The notes beneath the pieces are model-generated. The model searched no databases. It saw only the letters and a list, made by a program, of their open reading frames with translations, and was not told where the DNA came from. A program made the translations under genes and the position numbers. Below are positions 22,190 to 32,479 of a stretch of DNA of 64,000 bases, one piece after another. The first letter of the stretch is position 1. Every line of letters starts with the position of its first letter. Source of the DNA: Owenia fusiformis (taxonomy: Eukaryota; Annelida; Polychaeta; Sabellida; Oweniidae); the NCBI GenBank assembly GCA_903813345.2, contig CAIIXF020000010.1:33097425-33161424 (forward strand). The letters run 5' to 3'.

Positions 22190-22855
22190 CAAATTTTAAT
22201 TATTCCCCCAGTGACACCGTGGGAGGTATAAATAAGATAAGCTTGAAGAATAGAGAACTATTGATATAAGTTATGATAAACTTGGTAAACTTAAATGAAA
22301 ATATATGGTGTTACATAACGAGGGCTACAAGAAAAAATATCCGGATGTCGGATGTCTAAAAAAACCAACAGTTATCTCGTAAAACCACAAAACCAGTGAA
22401 CACTACATCAATTTCATTCAATGAACAATAAAGCCACATATCTCATCTTTGCAATTGTATGCCATTCATTCACATGTGGTCATGATTGAGGGAAAATCAT
22501 TCCTTTTGCACAGTGGGCCAAAGTTGGCTCTGGACCAAGTTTCAGCAGGGTTTTCAGTAATGTGTCCTTAACATCAAGAGAACCCAGATTTAAATGAAGG
22601 GACCCCAAAAAAATAAATGATCCATCCCTGGGATGCAAAGCTGTAAAGTTCGTTTCTAGATGATGAAACCTCAAAATTCAAAAAATGTTACAACTAACCT
22701 GGTTTTGTAAATTATTCCTGCTTCATATCAATGAAAATTGAGACCAATTTTGATGCATTTCCAGTTTTATCACCAACCTACATTGTTTACATTTGAAGGC
22801 CATTTCAGGGTTCAAACCCTATCATTGTGTGAATAACAACATTCAACCATCAATA
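22190..22855. other. No gene seen
   Basis: AT-rich; the 64-codon minus-strand frame at 22480-22674 has no recognised content. Confidence 0.4.
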
Positions 22856-22858
22856 CAT

Positions 22859-23045
22859 AGAGGTTATTTAATGGGAGGGATGGAATATGGATTTTATTCC
22901 GAGGGAAAATATGATATTGGCCAAGGAAAATATCATATTGACCGAGGGCGATAGCCCGAGTGTCAATATGATATTTTCTGAGGCCAATATCATATTTTCT
23001 CAAGGAATAAATCCATATTCCATCACGACCATCAATAACCTATTT
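22859..23045. mobile_element. Palindromic foldback element with a GAGGGCGATAGCCCGAG centre
   Basis: Arms containing ATGGAATATGGATTT and AAATCCATATTCCAT, plus outer AGGTTATT and AATAACCT, are nearly complementary. AAATATGATATTGGCC recurs in both orientations. The centre, GACCGAGGGCGATAGCCCGA, is itself a short GC-rich hairpin. It has no coding capacity. It resembles in design the elements at 13586, 58990 and 60346. Confidence 0.8.
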
Positions 23046-23077
23046 ATTTCATAATATTTTTTTTTCAATTTTTCTGA

Positions 23078-23171
23078 TACGGGATCTGATACGGGATTTT
23101 TGCTGATACGGGATCCAATACGGGATCTGATACGGGATTTTGGCTGATACGGGATCTGATACGGGATTTTT
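23078..23171 (+). repeat. GATACGGGAT minisatellite
   Basis: Eight or so imperfect units of GATACGGGATCT or GATACGGGATTTTTGCT in a row, directly after the palindromic element. Confidence 0.85.
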
Positions 23172-23414
23172 CAAATAACACTTTTATTCCCTGTTATTTT
23201 CCCAGGGAAAACATGTTATTATGGAATAATATTTATTATTGCTTAAATATATGAAATGAAATGATAGTGTGATGCTAGGATGTGTGTATCTTACGTAGTC
23301 ATTGCAATTTTCAAAACTTTGAAATCTCGTTTGCGAGATCTATCATAGCAGCCCAATGAGTGTCACGTTTTTCTTTAAATTTATTTCATTCAAAAGTCTA
23401 TGCATTCCGTCAAG

Positions 23415-24480
23415 ATGCCTCCAAAAGGTCGACGTTACATTCCCGATTGGCAAGCAGACTTTGACTGGCTGTATTATGACGATGGAATGAAATGTTGAGT
23501 TTGTGTTAGGAGCAGCAGGAGGTGCACTTTCACAAGGGGTTCACAAGACTTTCAGTATTCGTTGTTAACCCAACATGCTGGCAAAAATTTTACCAAGACA
23601 TCGTTGTTTTTGGTGCATGGGCCAGGCCTTGCAACGAGGTGCAAACAATGCTAACATTGCAAACAATTCTCTCATCGATCAACTGAGAATAGCACAATTT
23701 CTAGCTCTGAAAATGTTACCAATTTCACTCTTGAATGATCAAATCAAGCTTGATAATGACTGTGGGGCCTATATAGAAAAAAACCTATACCTCCCCAGAC
23801 AGCCACAATCAAATGATGGAATGTTTATCTGAAATCTTAGACGAAGAGATTCTAATCGCTGTACATCAGCGTTGATATTTTCCACTCATAGTGGACAAAA
23901 GTATTGACATACCAATTAAAAAAAAAAGATCTTATACAAAGTCATGAAATATTACTCTGATGGTGAAATTGTCGTGAAATTTCTTATGGAGGTAGAGGTT
24001 CCCAACAGAACTGCACTGGCCATAACAACTGCTATCATGGATTAAATGGTGAACAAAAATATTGATCATCTCCATCTCATAGCAATTGGATCTGATGGAG
24101 CACCAGTGATGCTTGGTACATTAAAAAAAATCAAGGTTGGAGAGGGGATTATTGTGATTTTTAACACTTATAGTATTGTTTTTTATTTTAGAGATAAATA
24201 GTAATTAGTTGGTATGATTTGCAGTTTTGTGTTTTAGGAATAAGGAATGGTGTTGGGGTACAGCTATGCCAAGCGATCCCACGGCGGAGTTTAGTTCACA
24301 TTCACTGCATGGCGCACAAACTTGCCCTGGTGGTTTCACATGCTAGGGAAGGGGTTCAGGCCATTATGTATTTCAAAGACAACACTCTGACCATATTCAA
24401 CTTTTTCAAGAATAGAGCTGGGAGATATCAAAAATTAAAACATGGCAGCAGAAGAGATCAACAACAATCAAGAGTGTGAT
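23415..24480 (+). pseudogene. hAT-superfamily transposase remnant (ZNF862-like)
   Basis: In order: an ATG at 23415 with PDWQADFDWLYYDDGMKC then stop, followed in other frames by a CTFTRGSQDFQYSLL-like zinc-finger segment; IAQFLALKMLPISLLNDQ (23690-23745); LIVDKSIDIPI (about 23888); HLIAIGSDGAPVMLG (about 24075); and RNGVGVQLCQAIPRRSLVHI then HCMAHKLALVV (24240-24340). The order BED/TTF-like finger, helical segment, DKS, GSDGA.VM.G, HC.AHKLAL is that of hAT transposases related to ZNF862/C17orf113. At least three frameshifts, several stops, and about 100 bp of unrelated sequence before 24230 show it is dead. Confidence 0.7.
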
Positions 24481-24601
24481 CCAATAAAAACTGAGGATAT
24501 GGCAGGATTTCCTTTGTGAATCAGAGCTTATGTAAGGACATTAAAGAGAACTGGTAAATGAAAAGTAATCAGTTGCCAGAAAAGACACACCTTAAACATT
24601 T

Positions 24602-25040
24602 CTTTATTATAGTCAAAATTCAACCAAAAAAATTGTTCCAGAACAACAAACATATTTGAGTGGACTTGTAGAAAGTGATTATCACACCAAGCAAAAAAAC
24701 TATTTCTTTAAAGAGCAAATGAAAAAAGGTTGCACCATTTCAGGAATAGCATTGATATTCCAGATGATGAATCAGAGTCTGATTGTGAATCTGATTTTAC
24801 AGAGACAGAGCAATGTATGGCTAGTGATAATTCTATGTTGCTATTGTGAATTTTCTCATTTGGATTATTTGATATTGCTGAAAGAAGAAAAGGCACTCCT
24901 TAAACAGTAAATGAAACATTTTCTATTTATTATAGTCAAAATTCAACTAAAGAAATTGTTCCAAAGGAGCAAACATATTTGAGTGGCCTTGTAAAAAGTG
25001 ATTATCACACCAAGGAAAAAACTCCTATGAGACAATTCCT
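24602..25040 (+). repeat. Two direct copies of a coding-like segment (third copy near 26684)
   Basis: TATTATAGTCAAAATTCAAC...TTGTTCCA...CAAACATATTTGAGTGG(A/C)CTTGTA...AGTGATTATCACACCAAG occurs at 24609-24702 and 24933-25022. Both read in one frame as TYLSGLV(E/K)SDYHTK. A diverged third copy is at 26684-26800 (LMKMDYYIKGT-like). These are probably C-terminal pieces of the hAT-like element, duplicated. Confidence 0.65.
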
Positions 25041-25044
25041 CCTT

Positions 25045-26645
25045 TATTATCACGAGACAAACAGGTTGGAATTAACACATAATAATCAGCGATTACTTTT
25101 TTAGAATAATCATTAATAACCAGACACAGTCTGATCCTGACCTAATTATAACTTTTAAAGGCTAGATACAATGGCAACAGGCATGGCCTTGCGATAATCA
25201 CTTTTGTCTTTACTGAATAACTGACCAACTGATTATCGTGACTGATTAAACTTCAAAAGGCTAATTACAAATGGCACTACTGGAATACAATCTCTTGTCT
25301 AAATAAAATGATCAACCTGTCTGTGATAAGAAGTATAAAGGAATTTAAAATGTATCTAATATATTATACAATTAGACAGACTGGCTATTCTAATCCGTTA
25401 TGAAAAGTCATTTGTTTTTTTCAACTACAGGATGTTTCTATGGAAGTTAATTTGTTTCTTTTAGTCTTTAGAGGCATTGTCCCTTGACGCTTTTATGAAA
25501 TAAATGAACTTTGTGATAGACTACAATTGTATATTTTTACATTACATTATTTTCATTTTAGGTCTCTCTTATTACATGTAGTTGCATTGCAGAAGTCTAA
25601 TGTTATTCTCTCCGTGTGCCAAAGTATTTATACCCGTAGCCAAGGGGTGGGGTGGTTCAAGGAGTGCGAGTGAACAGAATTCGAATTGAATACATAATAA
25701 ATAAATACGTAACATAAATATATAAGTACATAATGTCTAGCCAAGTCTTCTTACATTTTCTGAACTTCAAATGCACCTTGAGATAACAAATTGTGCACTG
25801 TGCACAGCCCGAATCCCCTCCCCGATCGGGTCGCGTTTACTGTGTATGTTATAATGCACAAAAGTAATGTAATATAGACAATAATGCCCCCCCCCCCCCC
25901 TATTGCAACATTTTGTCAATTAAAAGTATTAGCTCGGAGCATCAACACACGTTTGATTGAAATAATTCAAATCAAAGTTCCAAATGAAAAAAGATAATGA
26001 AGGTTCTGTTTGACATTCGAGAACAAGAATTTGTCCAGTCAAAAATAGATTTCTAATATTTGATCTTGATTAAAAATAATCCTATACACGATGACTTTGT
26101 TCCCATGATACTGCCTATAACCTATAATACTCATTTATCAAAACAAATATTAATTAATCCGTCCGTCTGATTACATTTTGTTCCCTGACTCAAACTAAGC
26201 AAACCCCGATTACAGTTCTTAATTCTTCACTTGAAACGATTTAGCCAACATGATACAATATGAAATTTGATTAATTATACATGTATAAAGCCTATTGTTA
26301 TCAATTTCGCAAAAATTCATATTCTTTAGCTAGACAAAGGCTATAGTTTGTTTATTCAACGGATAATAATTGGAAGCGCTAGATGCATAAATGGCAGACG
26401 GTTCTTAATTGCTAATGAAAACAAAGCGATAACCAGTTGGGTGAATAATCACTTGACATAATAATCAGTTGGAATTTTTGCCATTGGCTACACATTAATA
26501 AGAATTGATTATCGTAATAACCAGTGAAAACACTGGTTATTGTTGATTAATAAGTCTCGATAATCAGCGATAACCACCAATAATAGTCTCGATAATAGGT
26601 TTTAACCAGATAATAATCATTTATTCACTGATTATTTGTGATTAA
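25045..26645. mobile_element. Possible non-autonomous element rich in GATAATC/AATAACCAG motifs
   Basis: The first and last few hundred bases are packed with short motifs in both orientations (AATAATCAG, GCGATAATCA, TGATTATCG, GCGATAACCAGTTGG, AATAACCAGTG, CACTGGTTATTG). The middle (25400-26300) lacks them and has no ORF. Clusters of short subterminal repeats at both ends are typical of hAT-like and other DNA transposons, where the transposase binds them. Precise ends were not found; the segment separates copies two and three of the neighbouring coding-like repeat, as an insertion would. A C12-type run lies near 25886. Confidence 0.4.
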
Positions 26646-27423
26646 AATTGTTTATATTTGGTCACTTCGCCCAGTGTATAGTTCAAATCAAATTCAACAC
26701 TAGAAAAAAACACAAAAAATGGTCCAAAGAAACAAACCTTGGATTGACCTTATGAAAATGGATTACTACATCAAAGGAACTTGTGAAACTTTATGATCTT
26801 GTTCATCATTATGAAACCAAGCACAACCAAGATTCAGATATCCTTTTGACTTGTGTACATTTGTGAGGAACAATTTGTTTCGGGAGATGGTTGTAAACCA
26901 TATCAAAACCATATATTAAAGCCTTTATTGCTCCATAAAATGCAAGTGCCAAATTCAGGGATCAATGATTACAGGAATTAATGGTAAAGGGATTTTCTAC
27001 TGGCTAAGTCATGATGATGAATGTATGAGAAAAAATCCTATTCCCAATAAGGGACTGCGATGACAGCAATTGAGGTTATTGCCCCAAATGTAATGGATAG
27101 TCGAATTTAAATCAACACATAATGGTCACCCGTCACCCTTTGAGACATTTAATAGGGGCATAGCAAGTTTTTAAGGAACTAATCTCCTGGTCAATCTTAC
27201 TTGATCTTAGGTTATATTATTGGTTGAGAGGAGGCACGCCAATATTAGATATGAAACTCACTACCTCAGACATCGGGCATGTTGTGCATGTGCATGCAAC
27301 CAAGTACCCAAACTAGGATAAAATGAAAATATACATAAGTCTTGTTAATATATGCATAATAATATTTGGTCATTCAATATTTCTTAAACTTTGAGATGAG
27401 AGTTAAAAATGTATCCTACTTTC

Positions 27424-27609
27424 TGTTGTGTTATTCATATAACGATTGTGCTCATATATTGTGTTCGGTAATCTCCGGTACCCTTTCCGGGTCTTCCGGT
27501 TATGTTAGCCATCTTGTGCATGTGGAAAGATCAGTGAAATATATAAATAATAATTAAGATTATACCCTTTTAAATGATGTTATGTTATGTGAGAGTTATT
27601 AACGCAACA
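27424..27609 (+). repeat. 5' LTR of the Ty3/gypsy-type element (186 bp)
   Basis: Starts TGTTGTGTTATTCAT and ends TTAACGCAACA. It contains inverted GGTAATCTCCGGTACCC...CCGGT motifs. It differs from the right LTR by a handful of substitutions and about 7 bp of gaps near AATATATAA. Confidence 0.92.
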
Positions 27610-28462
27610 GGTTGTCAGATTAGAGAATCCCCGGGACCGAAAAAGTGACTTTGTGTAAGCCAGATGTTGCTGGAAAACGGATATTTATGAGAACATTTTG
27701 AATATCCGGATAAATTCAAATGCCCAGTTGTGGGTCAATTTTGGAACTGATTTCAATTCGTCAACTATTATAGTGAGTTATCGTCACAAGTGTGCTTTTA
27801 TGTGATATTATCTGAGATATATATGGATATTTATGAAGGGAAGGGTATGTGTGGAACATTATTATAAATAAACTGTGCTCCAACTATTATCCATGTGAAC
27901 TACTTCCTCATAAACCATCAAGGGACATACACAGCCACAGTGATTATGACACTTCCATATAAGGATTCTAATCTCTAATTGTCAATACAAGTGCAATAAC
28001 TGTGCAACCGCTAATACATTGACGGCTTTAAATAAGCAATAGTCACTGGAAATACTGCTGCCTGGATAATACTATGGCAACTCCATTTCAGAGTACCCCT
28101 CTGTGTCAGTTCACTTTAAGAAGTGAGGACTGGGATTCATGGATCAAATGATTTGATTGATTTAGCTCAGTGAGTGGACTTATTGACAAATCAGACAGAT
28201 TTTGATTTTCCGCCTCCTCCAGTCCCAGTCGGAGATGAAGCAGCAGCGCAGCTTCTAGTAGGGCCAGTTTTCATTGATGTTCGGGCCAAATTTGACAAAT
28301 CATTTCATTGCTCGCCGTAATATTGTCTATGAATGATCACAATTTAACGGTAGGAAACAATTAGAGGGGGAAACTGTCGAACAATTAATCACTTCCCTCT
28401 ACGAACTGGCAGAGCATTGTAATTATGGATAATTCGAAGAGGAATTTATCTGAGATCGTATA

Positions 28463-29059
28463 GTGGCAGGAATAAGGGACAAAAAAGTCCAAGATAAGCT
28501 ACAATTAGATAGTGAATTGACACTTGAAAAAGCTATAAACACTGCTCGATTGAACGAGCAAGTAAAGCGACAACAACTAAATACTGAGGATAGGAAGGAG
28601 CCAGTTGGAATCGACCTTCTTTCTTCACGCCAAGACCAAAAGAAAACAACATCCACATCTAAATGGTGTGGAAATGGCACATATCACAAGAAATATTGTC
28701 CAGCAAGGAACGGCAAGTGTAATTCATGTGGAGTACTTGGCCACTGGGCCAAATTCTGCAACTCCAAAGGAACACAGAAGGGGTCATCTCATGTAAAATA
28801 TGTTTCAAGTGGAAGTCCTGACTCTGACTCAGACACACATTCAGAATCTGATCAAGAATCTGAGTTAACAAATATCAATTACACATTTATAGGTAAAGTG
28901 AGTTCAGCTGAGTCAAAGTCAGATTCTACCTGGAACATAATTGTGAGTGTTAATAAGAAGCCTGTAGAATTTACTATAGCTACAGGGGCTGGTGTTTCTA
29001 CTTTAGCTAAAGATGTATGTGATGACCCCATTTTTTTGCTCTCAGCAGGCAAAAACTGA
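28463..29059 (+). pseudogene. gag and protease remnant of the Ty3/gypsy-type element
   Basis: The open part is 198 codons. A probable start at 28074 (MATPFQSTPLCQFTLRSEDW) is followed by several stops before the frame reopens. The segment RDKKVQDKLQLDSELTLEKA is the end of a capsid-like helical region. Next come KWCGNGTYHKKYC and CNSCGVLGHWAKFC, the latter a proper CCHC zinc knuckle (residues about 85-98). A Ser/Asp-rich linker leads to a protease-like strand, FTIATGAGVSTLAKDV, where the usual catalytic Asp before Thr-Gly is Ala. The protease could not have worked as it stands. Confidence 0.75.
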
Positions 29060-29199
29060 GCAGAAAGTGTATGTTGTAAAAATTGTGAATCTGCTTTGCT
29101 TGGTAGGCTGGCCATAAAGGCCCCTGATGTGGTAAAAATTGTTAACAATGTCCAGGTAAATGAAGCAACCAAAGTTGTTCTGGGGTCTAGGTTTTATGC

Positions 29200-30180
29200 A
29201 AGGGAAGTATGATATTAAACTTGATGTCAATGCTGAGCCATATGCGGTAAATTCTCCTAGAAGAGTTACATCAGTTTTACTGTTTAAAGTGATTAAAAAC
29301 AAATTAGAGATTAGAAAAGGACGATGTGATCTTTAGGGTGAATGAACCAAGTGAATGGTGTGCACCAATGGTTCCCGTGCCCAAATACAATAAAGATGAC
29401 ACTGTGAAAGATGACAGAATATTTGTAATTTATACAAAACTCAACAAGTGGGTGAAATCTGAGAAATATATTATTCCAAGTGTAAATGAGATACTAGGGA
29501 GAATAGAAGAAGCCAAGATTTTCGAGAAACTTGATGCAAATTCCTGGTTCCCCAACTTATAAACTACATGTATGTTAAAAATGAAAAAGCCTCCTTACCA
29601 ATGTGACATCTACCGTTATTTCCTTTTTTTCCGGCACAAGTTTTTCTACTTTAATATAATAGTATGTATATTGTGTATAATGTAAATGAAATAAATGGGC
29701 TATAAAAGCCAGAAAAAAAAATTCTTGGTTTCACCAAATCCCTCTCACACAGACATCTCAACTCCTCATAACTTTCATTAATACATTTGGAAGGTGGGCA
29801 TAACAGAATGCCTTTTGGTATAACATCAGCCCCAGAATATGCTCAAAAACGCCTCTGTCAGGTGCTTGATGATCTGGATGGGGTTGAAGTTTTCATGAAT
29901 GACATTCTGGTTCATGCTCCAAATCATGAGTTGCATGATAAGCTTGTTGAGGAAGTCTTGAGTAGACTTGAGAATGCTGGGATTACATTGAACAAAGAAA
30001 AGTGTGAGTACACCCAAGAATCAGTAAAATTTGTGGGTCATTTTTTCTTTGACAAAGGAATTACAGCAGATCCAAAGAGAGAACAAAAGGTTAACAAAAG
30101 ATGCCAACACCGAAAGATTTTCATGATGTCATATGTTTTTGGGTGTCGTCAATCAATTTGGCAAGTTTGCCCGTGAATTG
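29200..30180 (+). pseudogene. Reverse transcriptase remnant
   Basis: Part 1 (open at 29326-29562) holds EPSEWCAPMVPVPK and EEAKIFEKLDANS, the region of motif A with its Asp. Part 2 (29787-30176) holds NRMPFGITSAPEYAQKR, then DGVEVFMNDILVHAPN and ITLNKEKCEY. The usual (Y/F)xDD core is MND here, so the first of the paired aspartates is Asn. The two parts are separated by an insertion at about 29551-29719. RT copies RNA to DNA in the Ty3/gypsy cycle; this one is inactive. Confidence 0.8.
29551..29719 (+). mobile_element. Poly(A)-tailed retro-insertion inside the RT
   Basis: About 170 bp, ending AAATAAATGGGC, then TATAAAAGCCAG and A8, lies between AAATTCCTGGTT (left) and AAATTCTTGGTT (right). 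This near-identical pair of about 12-14 bp looks like a LINE-type target duplication. Removing it brings the two RT halves adjacent. It has an AATAAA signal 20-odd bases before the A-run, so it is probably the 3' end of a host mRNA or SINE/LINE tail copied by a LINE. Confidence 0.65.
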
Positions 30181-30186
30181 TCTGAT

Positions 30187-30728
30187 TTGAGTAAACCAAT
30201 TCGTGAAGTTCTTGAAAAAAATTGGGAATAGGTATTGAACAAGAATCATGAAAATGCTTTCAACAAAATCAAGTCCTTGTGCTCAAGTGATAGATGCCTT
30301 GCATTATATAATCCAAGTTTGGAAACTAAGGTATCATCAGATGTGTCTCGAGTGGGTCTGGGGGCTTGTTTGAATCAACGTAATACTTCAGGTGAGTGGA
30401 GACTTGTTTTTGCGGCCTCGCGATCTATGACTAAAACCGAAAAATAGGCTCCTAGAGAGAGAGAAGCATGGAGGATGACTTATGCTTGTGATTCGTTCTC
30501 AAATTTCCTCATATGACTTAAATTTGAAATTGAGACAGACCACCAGCCGCTTGTTACTCTATTGGGAAAGAAAGATTTAAATGAACTTCGAGCCAGAATT
30601 CAAAGGTTCCGTATTCGGCTAATGCAATACATTTTCACCATCTTGCATGTTCCGGGGAAAAAATTGATAATACCGGAGATTACCGGAATACAGAGATACA
30701 GCAAGAACAACACGATTATGCTATCTGC
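30187..30728 (+). pseudogene. RNase H remnant
   Basis: The open part, 30235-30447, has NENHE-like HENAFNKIKSLCSSDRC, then VSSDVSRVGLGACLNQ (first catalytic Asp region) and WRLVFAASRSMTKTEK. After a TAG, EREAW continues, and a further stop and frame change lead to FEIETDHQPLVTLLGKKDL (third Asp region). Order and motifs fit the RNase H of Ty3/gypsy elements. Confidence 0.75.
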
Positions 30729-31857
30729 TTGAAATTGATTGAATATTGTGCAAGTGAATGGCCAGAAAAATGTCAACTACATGGGGCTTTGAAAGCATAT
30801 TTCCCATTCAGAGATGAAATAAATATAACTGAAGGAAGTCTCATGAGGGATCCTAGAGTCATAATTCTTAGTGCATTGAGATTGAAAGTCCTTGACTGCA
30901 TTCATGAAGGTCACCAGGGAATAGTCAAATCTAGGGAAAGAGCTAAGTACTCAGTTTGGTGACCTGGGTTGAGTAATCAAATTGCAGATTTAGTGCACAA
31001 GTGTTCTGTTTGTATTCACCATTCAGAGAATAAGGTAGAACCCTTGATAACATCAAATTTTACGGACAGGCCATTAAAGAGGTCGGGCTTAGATTTGTAT
31101 TTTTTAAGGGATTTCACATATTTGCTTGCAGTAGACTATTACTCAAGATATGTGGAAGTGGCCAAATACCAAATTAGAAGATACCATAAATCACTTGCAA
31201 TCCATATTTGCCCTTCATGGAATTCCGGAAGATAATGGACCTCAGTTTCTAGTTGGGAATTCAAAACATTCTATGAAAAATATGGATTTATTCACACTAC
31301 GAGTTATCCCTTGTTAAGTCAGTCTAATGGGGAGGTTGAGAGAGCAGCCAGAACTGTGAAGATTGATTAAAAAATCTGAAGATCCATATTTGGCTATAAT
31401 GGCTTATCATTCAACTCCCTTGCCAAATGGATACAGTCCAACTGAACTTTTGTTTGGAAGGGGAATTTGCACCACCGTTCCGATTGCGTCCTCTCAACGT
31501 AATCCCGAAGTACCAGACTTAATGAAACTAAGAAGTTTTAAGAATCAGTATTGGGATAACACAAAAACTAACTATGACAACAAACACAGGGTAAAAGATT
31601 AACCTATGATTATGCTAGGGCTAGATGTTTTGGTTAACAATATGAATGTTCATGGTGAGGTCACTAAAGTCGTGGATAAGCCAAGGTCATATGAGGTCCA
31701 AACTCCAAACAGGGCTATTCGCAGAAATAGAAGGGCATTGGTCCTGTGTGGCCATGAAGAAGTGCAAATACTAGACCCATCAGGGCAAACAGGGAGTCAA
31801 AGTGTAGTGGAGAATAGTCCTGTCAAGGTTGTACCTCCAAAACCCCAGACAAATTAA
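30729..31857 (+). pseudogene. Integrase remnant
   Basis: 30729-30962 contains the HHCC zinc-binding start (VLDCIHEGHQGIVKSRERAK). The same frame continues after one TGA at 30960-30962, where a Trp codon is expected, with VHKCSVCIHHSENK, then YFLRDFTYLLAVDYYSRYVE with the core aspartates. A frameshift near 31231 moves to DNGPQF. 31363-31602 (AIMAYHSTPLPNGYSPTELL) and, after one TAA, 31606-31857 form the C-terminal part. The damage is a mix of single nonsense changes and shifts, consistent with neutral decay. Confidence 0.78.
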
Positions 31858-32284
31858 ACTCCTCAGCAGAGGATGGTCCAATTAGGACAAAATCAGGTAG
31901 ACTTGTCAAGCCAGTAGACAGATTAGACTTATAAACTTTTGGTATTTTATATGTGCATTTTGTTTTATCATATTGCATGTACTATAGACTCATGTAGGCC
32001 TAGCAAAGACTATTCAGTTGGTGCTTATTTTAGTGATATATATATATGAATCATATGAACATTCACAAGAGGAGAGCTAATAGCCAAATAAGACTTTTAT
32101 TACATGACTCTATATTTGATTAATAAGGCACCATTTCACGTTTCTTTACACTGGGTGTTAAATAAGTGACATTTGACAAAGATAACAGAGGTTGATATAA
32201 GTAAAGTTAAGTAATATGTTGTTCCATAAAATCATGTTAACAAGAGATATATTTCATAAGATGAACCCCTAGCACAAGGTGGCT

Positions 32285-32295
32285 CGAAAGGGGGA
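32285..32295 (+). other. Polypurine tract
   Basis: CGAAAGGGGGA directly before the right LTR, the usual primer site for plus-strand DNA synthesis. Confidence 0.75.
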
Positions 32296-32474
32296 TGTTG
32301 TGTTATTCATATAACGATTGTGCTCATATATTGTGTTCGGTAATCTCCGGTACCCTTTCGGGGTCTTCCGGTTATGTTAGCCATCTTGTGCATGTGGAAA
32401 GATCAGCGGAATATATAATTACGATTATAGCCTTTTAAATGATGTTATTTTATGTGAGAGTTATTAACGTAACA
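32296..32474 (+). repeat. 3' LTR of the Ty3/gypsy-type element (179 bp)
   Basis: Starts TGTTGTGTTATTCAT and ends TTAACGTAACA, followed by the target duplication CTTTC. Confidence 0.92.
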
Positions 32475-32479
32475 CTTTC

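Larger units (their letters stand above)
27419..32479 (+). mobile_element. Complete but inactive Ty3/gypsy-type LTR retrotransposon
   Basis: Two LTRs (27424-27609, 32296-32474) begin TGTTGT and end in AACA, are flanked by the perfect 5-bp duplication CTTTC (27419-27423, 32475-32479), and enclose gag, protease, reverse transcriptase, RNase H and integrase in the Ty3/gypsy order. A primer-binding-like GGTTGTCAGATTAGAG follows the left LTR and resembles the 3' end of tRNA-Leu. A polypurine tract GAAAGGGGGA precedes the right LTR. All reading frames are broken by stops and shifts, and a poly(A)-tailed sequence has inserted in the polymerase. No envelope gene is visible. Confidence 0.92.
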
